Shown here piece after piece: positions 33,414 through 42,216 of a stretch of DNA of 64,000 nucleotides (positions are counted from its first letter, which is position 1; each line of letters starts with the position of its first letter). A program made the position numbers and the translations under genes. The DNA lies in assembly GCA_004555865.1 (NCBI GenBank), contig SFJO01000012.1, positions 1 to 64,000 of the forward strand, given 5' to 3'. The notes below the pieces were generated by a model. The model was not told the origin of the DNA, did not search any database, and saw only the letters and a list, made by a program, of their open reading frames with translations. Origin of the DNA: Oscillospiraceae bacterium. GTDB taxonomy: Bacteria; Bacillota; Clostridia; Oscillospirales; Ruminococcaceae.

Positions 33414-34739
33414 ATGGCTTCAAAAAAGCTCGGCAAGGACGAGATCCTTGCTGCATTCTTCGATGAAGGCACCTACACCGGCCTGTTTGCGGACGGTGCC
33501 GTAAAGGCTGCCTACGGCTGCGCAGGCGGCCAGCCGGTGTATGCCGTGTGCCAGTGCGGTGAGGCCGTTTGTGCCAAAGAGTTGGACAAAACCGCTGCCG
33601 TTCTGGAGATGGCTGCAAAAACCGGTACCCCTGTGGTGACCTTCTACGATTGCGCCGGTGCCAAACTGGAAGAGGGCCTGGATCTGCTGGCTGCCAACAA
33701 CAAGCTGGCCGGGGCCATTGCCAACATCTCCGGCGTGGTTCCCCAGGTGGCCGTGGTTCTGGGCGTGTGCGGCGGCAGCGCTGCGCTGAATGCCGCCTGC
33801 GCCGACCTGTGCGTGATGGCCAAGGACGCTCAGCTGTTCCTGACCGCCCCCTTCACCAGCGATGCCGCCGGTGATAAGGTGGAAAACGCAGGCAGCGCCG
33901 AACTGGCCGCCAAGGCCGGTGTGGCTTCCATTCTGGCGGAAGACGCAGCCGATGCCGTGGCAAAGGCTGCCCAGCTGATCGCCCTGCTGCCCTCCAACAA
34001 CCTGGCCGGCCCCGCCCTGTTTGACGTGCAGGCCCCCAAGGCGAACTTCCCCGCCCAGTACAAAGCAGCGGATGCCGCTGCCGCTCTGGCGGACGAGGGC
34101 AGCCTGGTGGAGCTGTTCGGCGGCTTCGGCAAAAATGTTTACACCGCGCTGGCTGCCGTCAACGGCAGCGCCGTGGGCATTGCCGCCACCGAGGCTTCCG
34201 GCCTGTGCCACAACTGCGTGGTCAAGCTGTCCCGCTTCGTGCGCCTGTGCGATGCCTTCAGCATTCCGGTGGTCACCGTGGTCAACACCAACGGCTTCGT
34301 GCCCAGCGTCAGCGATGACGTGGCCGGCGGCATCCGTGAGGCGGCCCGCCTGTGCGCCACTTACGCCGATGCCACCACCGCCAAGGTGGCCGTTGTGGCC
34401 GGCAAGGCCGTCGGTCCGGTCTACACCGCTCTGGCCAGCGCCGATGTGACCATCGCCCTGCCCGGTGCCGTGATTGCCCCGGTTGCCCCCGAAACCGCCG
34501 TGACCATCCTGTACAAGGACGAGATCGACGCCGCCGAGAGCATTCCCGCCGCCACCAAGGCCAAGGCCGCCGAGTACGTGAAGAACGTCTGCGGCGCTGA
34601 GGCCGCTGTGGCCGCTGGGCTGGCCACCATGGCCGTGAAGGCGGACGAGGTGCGCGGCGCTGTGGCGAGCGCGCTGGATATGACTGCCAGCAAGCGGGTG
34701 CAGCGCCTGCCCAAGAAGCACGGCAACATGGCCCTGTAA
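33414..34739 (+). CDS. Carboxyltransferase subunit (acyl-CoA carboxylase / transcarboxylase 12S-like)
   Basis: 441 residues. The ATG at 33414 follows AGGAGGG; a longer open frame upstream runs through the promoter. The N-terminal half follows the crotonase-fold pattern of biotin-dependent acyl-CoA carboxyltransferases (AVLEMAAKTGTPVVTFYDCAGAKLEEG, then SGVVPQVAVVLGVCGGSAAL). The protein is shorter than the usual ~510 residues, Ala/Val-rich and divergent. Next to a biotin carrier (34798) and a pyruvate/oxaloacetate carboxyltransferase (35284) it completes the three parts of a transcarboxylase. The acyl-CoA substrate is unknown; propionyl/methylmalonyl-CoA is a family-based guess. Confidence 0.8.
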   Translation: MASKKLGKDEILAAFFDEGTYTGLFADGAVKAAYGCAGGQPVYAVCQCGEAVCAKELDKTAAVLEMAAKTGTPVVTFYDCAGAKLEEGLDLLAANNKLAGAIANISGVVPQVAVVLGVCGGSAALNAACADLCVMAKDAQLFLTAPFTSDAAGDKVENAGSAELAAKAGVASILAEDAADAVAKAAQLIALLPSNNLAGPALFDVQAPKANFPAQYKAADAAAALADEGSLVELFGGFGKNVYTALAAVNGSAVGIAATEASGLCHNCVVKLSRFVRLCDAFSIPVVTVVNTNGFVPSVSDDVAGGIREAARLCATYADATTAKVAVVAGKAVGPVYTALASADVTIALPGAVIAPVAPETAVTILYKDEIDAAESIPAATKAKAAEYVKNVCGAEAAVAAGLATMAVKADEVRGAVASALDMTASKRVQRLPKKHGNMAL

Positions 34740-34797
34740 GCCAGCGGATTCTGCTGCCTTTTGAACATTCAATATAAAACTTGTGGAGGAAAATACC

Positions 34798-35253
34798 ATG
34801 AAATACTTCAACATTACTGTGAACGGCGTTGCTTACAACGTGACCGTGGAAGAGTCTGCTGCCGGTGCCGCTCCTGTGGCTGCCCCCGTGGCCGCTCCCG
34901 CTCCTGTGGCTGCTGCTGTGCCCTTTGCCCCTGTGGCCCCCGCTGCTCCGGTTGCTCCCATCGCCCCTGTGGCCCCCGCGCCCGTGGCCGCTCCCGCTCC
35001 TGCGGCAGCTCCTGCTCCCGCCGCTGCGCCCGCTGCCGGTGCCGTGCAGGTCAACTCTCCCATGCCCGGCAACATCCTGGATGTGAAGGTCAGCGCCGGT
35101 CAGGCTGTGCAGGCCGGTGACGTGCTGGTCATTCTGGAGGCCATGAAGATGGAGAACGAGATCGTTGCGCCTCAGGACGGCACCGTTGCTTCCGTGAGCG
35201 TGAAGAAGGGTGATACTGTCAACTCCGGTGATCTGCTGGTTTCCATGAACTGA
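34798..35253 (+). CDS. Biotin carboxyl carrier protein
   Basis: 151 residues, ATG 34798 after GGAGG. A short N-terminal strand region (MKYFNITVNGVAYNVTVEE), a long Ala/Pro/Val linker (residues about 22-80), then a biotinyl domain whose modified Lys lies in EAMKMEN, the standard motif. It shuttles CO2 between the two carboxyltransferases encoded on either side. The flexible linker is typical of decarboxylase gamma/1.3S-type carriers. Confidence 0.95.
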   Translation: MKYFNITVNGVAYNVTVEESAAGAAPVAAPVAAPAPVAAAVPFAPVAPAAPVAPIAPVAPAPVAAPAPAAAPAPAAAPAAGAVQVNSPMPGNILDVKVSAGQAVQAGDVLVILEAMKMENEIVAPQDGTVASVSVKKGDTVNSGDLLVSMN

Positions 35254-35283
35254 AACCGCACCGAATGAGAGAGGTGAATGAGA

Positions 35284-36687
35284 TTGGCTAAGAAACCTGT
35301 CAAGATTACCGAGGTCGTGCTGCGCGATGCGCACCAGTCCCTGTTGGCCACCCGTATGACCACCGACGAGATGCGGCCCATCCTGCCCGCCATCGACGAA
35401 GTGGGCTACTACTCGGTGGAGTGCTGGGGCGGCGCCACCTTCGACGCCTGCATCCGTTTCCTGGATGAGGACCCCTGGGAGCGCCTGCGCATCCTGCGCA
35501 AGGAAATGCCCAACACCAAGCTGCAGATGCTGTTCCGCGGCCAGAATATGCTGGGCTACCGGCACTACGCCGACGATGCGGTGGAGTACTTCGTGCAGAA
35601 GAGCGTTGCCAACGGCATTGACATCCTGCGCATCTTCGATGCTCTGAACGATCCCCGCAACCTGGAAACCGCCATTAAGGCCGCCATTAAGGAAAAGGCC
35701 CATGTGCAGGGCTGCATCAGCTACACGCTGAGCCCCGTGCACGACAACGCCTATTTTGCCAAATACGCCAAAACCCTGGAGGAGATGGGTGCAAACTCCA
35801 TCTGCATCAAGGATATGGCGGGTCTTTTGACCCCCACAAGCACCGCAGAGCTGGTAAAGGCTCTGAAAGAGACTGTCTCCATCCCTGTGGACATTCACAG
35901 CCATTACACCTCTGGTCTGGCTTCCATGTCCATCCTGAAGGGCATTGAGAGCGGCGCCGACATCGTGGATACCGCCATCAGCCCCTTGGCCCTGGGCACC
36001 AGCCATATGCCCACTGAGAGCCTGGTGGCCGCCCTTCAGGGCACCGATTACGACACCGGCCTGTCTCTGAAGAAGCTGAACGTGGTGCGTGCTTACTTCG
36101 CCAAGCTGCGTGAGAAGTACATCGCTAACGGCCAGATCAACCCCAAGATGCTGGGCGTGGACGCCAACACTCTGCTGTATCAGGTGCCCGGCGGCATGCT
36201 GTCCAACCTGTTGAAGCAGCTGACCGACGCCGGCAAGGCCGACCAGTTGGAGGCCGTGCTGGAGGAGATTCCCCGCGTCCGCAAGGATTCCGGCTATCCC
36301 CCGCTGGTTACTCCCACCAGCCAGATTGTGGGCACCCAGGCCGTGTTCAACGTGATTCTGGGCCAGCGCTACAAGATGGTCACCAAGGAGTTCAAGGGCC
36401 TGGTGCGCGGCGATTACGGCCGCACCCCCGCCCCCATCAGCCCCGAGTTCACCAAGCAGATTCTGGGTGACACCCAGCCCATCACCTGCCGCCCGGCAGA
36501 CCTGCTGGAGCCCGAGGTTGCCAAGATGAAGGCCGAGGCCGCTAAGTGGGCCATTCAGGAAGAGGATGCCCTCACCTACGCCATGTTCCCCCAGGTTGCG
36601 CCCAAGTTCTTTGAGAAGCGCGCCCTGAAGCTGGCCGGTGTGGACCCCGACCATGCGGATTTCGCCGCAAAGACCACCATCGTGTAA
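35284..36687 (+). CDS. Pyruvate/oxaloacetate carboxyltransferase (oxaloacetate decarboxylase alpha / transcarboxylase 5S-like)
   Basis: 467 residues if started at TTG 35284 (GAGGTG seven bases upstream); the ATG two codons earlier at 35278 is too close to that site. A TIM-barrel HMGL-like domain opens with ITEVVLRDAHQSLLATR (metal Asp) and contains the carboxylated-Lys region SICIKDMAGLL and the metal motif DIHSHYTSG. A conserved C-terminal carboxylase domain follows. It moves CO2 between oxaloacetate/pyruvate and biotin. No membrane beta subunit (OadB/GcdB) is in the operon, and the protein lacks its own biotin domain, so transcarboxylase-type use is favoured over sodium-pumping decarboxylation. 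Confidence 0.92.
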   Translation: MAKKPVKITEVVLRDAHQSLLATRMTTDEMRPILPAIDEVGYYSVECWGGATFDACIRFLDEDPWERLRILRKEMPNTKLQMLFRGQNMLGYRHYADDAVEYFVQKSVANGIDILRIFDALNDPRNLETAIKAAIKEKAHVQGCISYTLSPVHDNAYFAKYAKTLEEMGANSICIKDMAGLLTPTSTAELVKALKETVSIPVDIHSHYTSGLASMSILKGIESGADIVDTAISPLALGTSHMPTESLVAALQGTDYDTGLSLKKLNVVRAYFAKLREKYIANGQINPKMLGVDANTLLYQVPGGMLSNLLKQLTDAGKADQLEAVLEEIPRVRKDSGYPPLVTPTSQIVGTQAVFNVILGQRYKMVTKEFKGLVRGDYGRTPAPISPEFTKQILGDTQPITCRPADLLEPEVAKMKAEAAKWAIQEEDALTYAMFPQVAPKFFEKRALKLAGVDPDHADFAAKTTIV

Positions 36688-36706
36688 TCGCCCCTTAAAA
36701 CACAGC

Positions 36707-36747
36707 AAAGCCCCCATCCGAACGGCCGGTTCGGATGGGGGCTTTTT
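36707..36747 (+). terminator. Terminator of the carboxyltransferase operon
   Basis: 17-bp perfect stem (36707-36723 with 36729-36745) with a five-base loop, then TTTTT. It may also end the convergent YoaK transcript. Confidence 0.93.
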
Positions 36748-36781
36748 GCTTGCGATTGATTTTCGGAATTATCGTTCACGC

Positions 36782-37525
36782 TCAGCGGTGCTTTTCTTCC
36801 AGATGTTCCAGCTTCTGCTCGGCTTTTTCCTCCACGGTGCAAAGTTCCCGCTCCAGTTTGCGTCCCACCGCCTGCAGCTCTTTCTCGTCCGTTTTCCAGA
36901 ACATGAGCAGAAAGCTGACGCTCAGCAGCGCACTGCTGACCCAGATGACCCACATACCAAACCGCATGGTCATCAGGCTGCCCGCAGCCGCACCGGCCCC
37001 GAACAAAACGATGGTGCCGAAGTATTGCAGCGCCCGGCTGAGCACCGCCGGGTCACGGTATTTCAACCAGTCATACAGATACTGGGTGCCGCTGCGCAGA
37101 TTGCCAATGCACATGGTGGTGGAGCAGACATTGCCCCGCACCTTGCGGAAGGTCTGCACCTGCATGGCGCACACAAAGCTCACCAGCGCGTTGGCCAGCA
37201 GATTCATGCTTTGGGGAACAAACCCCACCGCCACCAGCAGCAGGATCTCAATGGCCAGCACCAGCTGCCGCCAGTGGAGCTTTTCCATCCGGTGAAACCG
37301 TTCGTGTATGGCCTCGGCAAACAGCACGCCTGCCACAAAGGCCAGCAGGGGCACCAGATAATGCCCCACCCGCTCAAAATTGCCCTCGCACAGGTTGGTG
37401 GCCAGCAGCACGATGTTCCCGGTCTGCGCATTGGCGAACACCTTGCCCCGGCCGATGTAGGTGTAGGCATCCTGAAAACCGCCGGAGAGGGTTAAAAACA
37501 CGGAATTGCGAAAGGCTTCGGACAT
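36782..37525 (-). CDS. YoaK family (DUF1275) membrane protein
   Basis: 247 residues from ATG 37525, with about six membrane segments. SGGFQDAYTYIGRGKVFANAQTGNIVLL is the DUF1275 signature. The function of the family is unknown. The start is 22 bp after the aminotransferase stop with no strong ribosome site, suggesting coupled translation. A charged C-terminal helix (residues 210-247) looks like a short coiled coil. Confidence 0.88.
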   Translation of the reverse strand: MSEAFRNSVFLTLSGGFQDAYTYIGRGKVFANAQTGNIVLLATNLCEGNFERVGHYLVPLLAFVAGVLFAEAIHERFHRMEKLHWRQLVLAIEILLLVAVGFVPQSMNLLANALVSFVCAMQVQTFRKVRGNVCSTTMCIGNLRSGTQYLYDWLKYRDPAVLSRALQYFGTIVLFGAGAAAGSLMTMRFGMWVIWVSSALLSVSFLLMFWKTDEKELQAVGRKLERELCTVEEKAEQKLEHLEEKHR

Positions 37526-37547
37526 TTGCCCATGTGGATGGTACCAC

Positions 37548-38867
37548 TTACGCAATGCGCTCACCTTCCATGTCCGCGCTGCCCACCTGCATGGATGCCA
37601 GAGACTCCAAGGCAGCCAGACGCACACAGATCGTGAACAGCCGAACCGCCGGTTCGATCTCCTCCAGGCTGGCGTAGCTGGGGGCCAGGCGGATGTTCCG
37701 GTCCTCCGGGTCGCGGCCGCAGGGCCAGGTGGCGCCCGCGGGGGTGAACTTTACTCCGGCCTTTTTACACAGCTCCACCGTGCGGGCTGCACAGCCCGGC
37801 AGCGTGTTGAACGAGATAAAGTAGCCGCCCTTTGGCTCGGTCCAGCTTCCGGCCCCGCTGCGGGCCAGGTCCTCCTTCAGGATGGCCTCCACCCGCTCAA
37901 ACTTGGGGCGCAGCAGATCGGCATGGCGCGCCATGTGTGCCTTCAGCCCGGCCGTGTTGCGAAAGAACCGGGCCTGACGCAGCTGGTTCAGCTTATCCGG
38001 GCCAATGGTGGCAAACTTCCACACCCGGCGCAGCTCGATCAGGTTGGCTGCGCTGGCCGCCACCCCGCTGATGCCCGCCCCGGGGAAGGCCGCCTTGCTG
38101 GTGGAGCAGAACTCATACACCAGATCCGGGCTGCCAGCCTGCTCACACAGGCTCAGAATGTCCGGCAGTGGCTCGGCATCCTCCGGGTACAGGTCATGCA
38201 CACAGTAGGCATTGTCCCAGAAAATGCGGAAATCCTTTGCCGCAGGCTTCAGGTTTGCAAACCGTTTCACTACCTCATGGCTGAACACCACGCCGGTGGG
38301 GTTCTGGTACTTGGGCACGCACCAGATGCCCTTGATGCTCGCGTCCTCGCGCACCAGCCGCTCCACCAGGTTCATATCCGGGCCGTCCGGCAGCATGGGC
38401 ACGGGCACCAGTTCAAAGCCGAAGTGCTCGGTCATGGCAAAATGCCGGTCGTAGCCGGGCACCGGGCAGAGGAACTTCCGGTCCGGCACCTGACACCAGG
38501 GGGTGCCGCCCAGCAGCCCGTCAATCATGGCGTGGCTCAGGATGTCGAACATCAGGGTCAGGCTGCTGTTGCCGCCCACGATCACCTGTTCGGGGCGGCA
38601 GCCCACCATGCCGGCCAGCAGGGCCTTCGCCTCAGGAATGCCGTCCAGCCCGCCATAGTTCCGGCAGTCGGTGCCGTCCACGCTGTCCAGCACCGAACCG
38701 CTGTTCACCTCGTCCAGCATCTTGCGGGAGAGCTCCAGCTGTTCCGGGGACGGTTTTCCGCGGGAGAGGTCCAGGTGCAGCCCCTGCTGCTCCATCTCCC
38801 GATAGGCAGCCGACAGTTTGCGGTACTCCCGCTGCAATTCTCTCTGGCTCATTTCCTGATAGCGCAT
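37548..38867 (-). CDS. PLP-dependent aminotransferase (aspartate aminotransferase-like, class I fold)
   Basis: 439 residues from ATG 38867 (GGAG seven bases upstream). HLDLSRGKPSPEQLEL, IVGGNSSLTLMFDILSHA and VPKYQNPTGVVFS are typical of the MocR-like aspartate aminotransferase group. The PLP lysine is in CSTSKAAFPGAGIS. It transfers an amino group between an amino acid and a 2-oxoacid in the cytoplasm. It is transcribed from a strong promoter (39047-39075), divergent from the LysR regulator that probably controls it. Confidence 0.92.
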   Translation of the reverse strand: MRYQEMSQRELQREYRKLSAAYREMEQQGLHLDLSRGKPSPEQLELSRKMLDEVNSGSVLDSVDGTDCRNYGGLDGIPEAKALLAGMVGCRPEQVIVGGNSSLTLMFDILSHAMIDGLLGGTPWCQVPDRKFLCPVPGYDRHFAMTEHFGFELVPVPMLPDGPDMNLVERLVREDASIKGIWCVPKYQNPTGVVFSHEVVKRFANLKPAAKDFRIFWDNAYCVHDLYPEDAEPLPDILSLCEQAGSPDLVYEFCSTSKAAFPGAGISGVAASAANLIELRRVWKFATIGPDKLNQLRQARFFRNTAGLKAHMARHADLLRPKFERVEAILKEDLARSGAGSWTEPKGGYFISFNTLPGCAARTVELCKKAGVKFTPAGATWPCGRDPEDRNIRLAPSYASLEEIEPAVRLFTICVRLAALESLASMQVGSADMEGERIA

Positions 38868-39046
38868 GGTCGTTCTCCAATCTATTGCGCGCCCGCCGGG
38901 CGCGGTTCGTTTCCGGGCCCCTCCGGATCGGTCCGGGCTGCTTGCGGGTGCCCGGGACTTCCAAAGGGGTTTTGAGGCGGCACGGTTTTGGGCCCGCATT
39001 CCCCCTCATCGGCATGTTCCACTTCTTGTATTTTGTGCCGTTTTGT

Positions 39047-39075
39047 ATTATACTGTGGGCACATACATTTGTAAA
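39047..39075 (-). promoter_or_regulatory. Promoter of the aminotransferase-YoaK operon
   Basis: Leftward TTTACA (39070-39075), 17-bp spacer, TATAAT (39047-39052). The leader before the ATG is about 170 nt. The facing sequence (39091-39125) has GAAATT...AATTTC inverted elements that could bind the divergent LysR protein. Confidence 0.8.
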
Positions 39076-39140
39076 ATATATGTTTTGCATGAAATTCATA
39101 TCATTTGATTATAATAAATTTCAAGGAGGAGCCTCCCGCC

Positions 39141-40064
39141 ATGCTGAACGTCAACCAGGACTATTACCGGCTTTTTTATTACGTCTGCCGCTATCGCAGC
39201 CTGACCAAGGCCGCCAACATTTTACAGATGAGCCAGCCCAACATGACTCGCGGACTGAACCGACTGGAAGCACAACTGGGCTGCAAGCTGCTGGTGCGCA
39301 GCACCCGCGGCGTGACCCTGACCCCCGAAGGCGAGGCCCTGTACGCCCACGTTGCCATCGCTCAGGAACAGCTTCTGGCTGGGGAAAACGAATTGGAGGG
39401 CATCACCTCGCTGCAAACCGGCAGCCTGACCATTGACGCCAGCGAGACGGCCCTGCACATTCTGCTGCTGAAGAAGATGCGGGCGTTCCACCGGGAATAC
39501 CCGGGCATTCGGCTGCGCATTGCCAACCACTCCACCCCCCAGGCCATTCAGGCGCTGGAGCGTGGCCTGGCGGATTTCTGCGTGGTCACCACCCCCACGC
39601 AGCTGCGCCCCGCCATGCACCAGACCCTGCTGGACCCCTTTCAGGACGTGCTGGTGGCCGGGGAGGACTTTGCCTTTCTGAAGGGCCGCCGCTGGCGGCT
39701 GGAGCAGCTGCAGGAATATCCGCTCATCTGCCTGGGCAGCGAGACCATGACCTACGCCTTCTACCGGCAGCTGTACCTACGCTGCGGGCTGGAGCTGGAG
39801 CCGGACACCGAAGCCGCCACCACCGACCAGATTCTGCCCATGGTGCAAAGCGGGCTTGGCCTGGGCTTTGTGCCCCGCCCCCTGGCCGAACCTGCTCTGG
39901 CCAGTGGGCAGGTGTTTCAGGTGGATTTGGTGGAGACCATCCCCCTGCGGCAGATCGCCCTGATTCGGGACACCCGGCGCTCTCCCAGCCCGGCGGCCCG
40001 GCAGTTTCTGCGGCTGCTGTGCGAGGGGCAGGAAGTTTTGACCGAAACAGAGGGACGGGCATGA
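39141..40064 (+). CDS. LysR-family transcriptional regulator
   Basis: 307 residues, ATG 39141 after AAGGAGGAG. The N-terminal winged helix (YRSLTKAANILQMSQPNMTRGLNRLEAQLG) is followed by RSTRGVTLTPEGEALY and a periplasmic-binding-protein-like effector domain (about 95-300). It is divergent from the aminotransferase gene, the classic LysR arrangement. Its stop overlaps the start of a second LysR gene (ATGA). Confidence 0.93.
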   Translation: MLNVNQDYYRLFYYVCRYRSLTKAANILQMSQPNMTRGLNRLEAQLGCKLLVRSTRGVTLTPEGEALYAHVAIAQEQLLAGENELEGITSLQTGSLTIDASETALHILLLKKMRAFHREYPGIRLRIANHSTPQAIQALERGLADFCVVTTPTQLRPAMHQTLLDPFQDVLVAGEDFAFLKGRRWRLEQLQEYPLICLGSETMTYAFYRQLYLRCGLELEPDTEAATTDQILPMVQSGLGLGFVPRPLAEPALASGQVFQVDLVETIPLRQIALIRDTRRSPSPAARQFLRLLCEGQEVLTETEGRA

Positions 40065-40322
40065 CCCTGCATCAACTGAACCACGTGGTGGCCGCCGCCC
40101 GAACCGGCTCGTTCAGCGAGGCCGCCAAACAGCTGTTTCTCTCGCAGCCCAGCCTGACCGTCTCCATCCGGTAGCTGGAGCGGGAGCTGGGCATCACGAT
40201 CTTTCGGCGCACCAACAAGGGCGCCACGCTGACGCCCGAAGGCGAGGAGTTTCCCGGCTACGCGCGCCAGGTGTTGGAGCAAACCCGCCTGATGGAGGAA
40301 AAATACTGCGGGGCCGCCCCCG
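40061..40322 (+). pseudogene. Second LysR-family gene, inactivated by a stop codon and truncated
   Basis: Starts with an ATGA overlap to the first LysR gene and reads MTLHQLNHVVAAARTGSF, then AKQLFLSQPSLTVSIR, after which an in-frame TAG (40172-40174) replaces the usual Gln codon of RQLERELG. The LysR pattern continues in frame after it (LERELGITIFRRTNKGATL, then QVLEQTRLMEEKY) and ends abruptly near 40320, where sequence of an unrelated gene begins. The whole effector domain is missing. Confidence 0.88.
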
Positions 40323-40856
40323 GTCAAGCATCAGTTCTGCGACAGCGGCTACCAGGGCTTCCTGGAGACCAGCGGCCTTTCCCTCGCCCAGATGCAGGAG
40401 GAGTACCTGCGCTTGAACAACCTGGCCATTGCGGGCAAACCGGAGGACCTGGCCCTGACCACCCATGTGTGCCGCGGCAATTACCACTCCACCTGGGCCA
40501 GCCAGGGCGACTATGCCCCCATCGCGCCGTTCCTGTTTGCACAGGAGAATGTGGACGCCTTCTATCTGGAATTTGACGACGAGCGCAGCGGCAATTTTGA
40601 GCCGCTGAAGTATATGGCCGAGGGCAAAAAGGTGGTGCTGGGCCTGGTGACCACCAAGAACCCCCGCCTGGAGGACAAGCAGACCATCATCGCCCGCATT
40701 CACGAGGCGGCCCGTTACATCCCGCTGGATCGCCTGTGTCTCAGCCCCCAGTGCGGCTTTGCCAGCTGCGAAATCGGCAACAAGCTGACCGAGATGCAGC
40801 AGTGGGCCAAGCTGGCACTGGTGAAGGAGATTGCCGAAGAGGTGTGGGGAAAGTAA
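40323..40856 (+). pseudogene. C-terminal half of a MetE-like (cobalamin-independent methionine synthase family) gene
   Basis: About 177 codons read VKHQFCDSGYQGFLETSG, THVCRGNYHSTWASQGDY and FYLEFDDERSGNFEPL, and end in SPQCGFASCEIGNKLTE...EEVWGK. This is the C-terminal zinc half of the MetE/YxjG-type family; the zinc ligands THVC and SPQC are visible. The N-terminal half is absent: the sequence begins in mid-domain right at the point where the LysR remnant stops, without a start codon or ribosome site. The frame is open to its natural stop, so the loss is recent or the fragment is still translated from an internal start (ATG 40392). Confidence 0.85.
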
Positions 40857-40987
40857 CATTCCGCCCAGAGGTTGGGGTCCCGCATTTCAAATGCAGAATC
40901 CTGAATATGCAATTACAATCAGTATTATACAAAGTGAGTCATACAAATAGTGTTCTAATTTGAAATTGCTTTTAACCGTGCCCCTAT

Positions 40988-41035
40988 AAACAGCCAGCCC
41001 TGCGGAAATCACATCCGCAGGGCTGGCTGTTTTTT
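40988..41035. terminator. Bidirectional terminator between the MetE fragment and the cobalamin-controlled operon
   Basis: 18-bp perfect stem (40988-41005 with 41015-41032) followed by T-rich sequence on the + strand; AAA on the left gives a shorter T-run for the leftward ABC operon. Confidence 0.9.
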
Positions 41036-41115
41036 CTTGTTCCCGCTGTACGGCGTCACATGGTGTACATACTGCGCACAGCATTCGAACGCGGCGGTGT
41101 TGGCCGCGGCCAAAT

Positions 41116-42216
41116 TTAATCAAGGGCACTCTGTTTTCCCAGCTGGCCGGCAAAGGCCCACAGTGCCCGATTGGCCTCATTCAGCGGGCCGAACTCCGGC
41201 AGCGTACACACCGCACTTTCACAGGCGCTGAGCGTTTGTTTGGCCGCTTCCAGCGCCTCAGGGCGGATCGGCGCATAGGGCGCCTCCTCCACCAGACAGG
41301 CGGCCAGCGCCTTCGCGGTGGGATAATCCAGGTCATTCGGCGCCAGAATGCCTGCGGCAAAGGCAATGCCCTGCCGCTGAAGCCGCCGGTACACCGGCAC
41401 ACCGCTGCCCCCGCCGCCAATGACAAACACCCGCGGCGGGCCGGGCACGGCCTCCAGCTCAACGCTGCCGAACACTGGCTCGTAGCTGCCGCCGGTCAGG
41501 CCATACAGGCGGCGGATGTAGTCTGCCGTAAAAATCTCTTCGGGGGTACCGCAGCGCTCAATGCAGCTACCATTTACACACACCACCGTATCGGACACGC
41601 GCTGTGCCAGATCCAGTTCGTGCAGAGACATCACCACCGCCAGCTGCTTTTGATGTACCAACCGCTTCAGCAGGTTCAGCAGCTCCAGCTTGTGGCGGAT
41701 GTCCAGATAAGAAGTCGGCTCATCCAGCACGATCACATCCGGCTGCTGGCACAGCGCCCGGGCCAGCAGAATCCGCTGGCGCTGGCCGTCGCTGATGCAG
41801 GCAAAGGGCCGTTCGGCCAGAGCCTCGCCGCCCACCTGGGCCAGCGCCTCAGCGGCAATGCGCCGGTCCTCCCGGCTGAGGATGCCCAGCCGCCCGGTGT
41901 AGGGGTAACGGCCGGTCTCCACCACATCCAGGCAGGTCATCAGCTCCGGGTCCACCCGGCCGGTGGTCACCAACGCCAGCCGCTTGGCCAGCTCCCCCTC
42001 CGGCATTCCCCAGACGGAGTCCCCGTCCAGATACACGGTGCCGCGAATGGGGGTTAGCTGACGGGCGATGGTTTTGAGAATGGTCGATTTTCCCGCCCCG
42101 TTGGGGCCGATGAGGGTCAGAATCTCCCCGCGGCGCACCGCAAGGCAGACCTCTTCCAGAAGCGGGCGGCCGTTGTAGCCCACCGCCAACCCCTCGGTAT
42201 GCAAAAACGGTTTCAT
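41116..42216 (-). CDS. Metal-chelate / tetrapyrrole-type ABC transporter, ATP-binding protein with extra C-terminal domain
   Basis: 366 residues. The first 250 are a FecE/BtuD-type ATPase: Walker A GPNGAGKST, signature in the variant form ISDGQRQR and Walker B VIVLDEPTS. Residues about 255-366 form an additional domain opening with RVFVIGGGGSGVPVYRRLQR, which looks Rossmann-like and is not part of the ATPase; its role is unknown. The start overlaps the permease stop (ATGA). It is the last gene of the cobalamin-riboswitch operon. Confidence 0.92.
   Translation of the reverse strand: MKPFLHTEGLAVGYNGRPLLEEVCLAVRRGEILTLIGPNGAGKSTILKTIARQLTPIRGTVYLDGDSVWGMPEGELAKRLALVTTGRVDPELMTCLDVVETGRYPYTGRLGILSREDRRIAAEALAQVGGEALAERPFACISDGQRQRILLARALCQQPDVIVLDEPTSYLDIRHKLELLNLLKRLVHQKQLAVVMSLHELDLAQRVSDTVVCVNGSCIERCGTPEEIFTADYIRRLYGLTGGSYEPVFGSVELEAVPGPPRVFVIGGGGSGVPVYRRLQRQGIAFAAGILAPNDLDYPTAKALAACLVEEAPYAPIRPEALEAAKQTLSACESAVCTLPEFGPLNEANRALWAFAGQLGKQSALD

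Noticed and set aside
40887..41180. A 97-codon leftward frame upstream of the bidirectional terminator
   Set aside because: It spans the 18-bp-stem terminator and part of the ABC ATPase region in another frame, and has no ribosome site.
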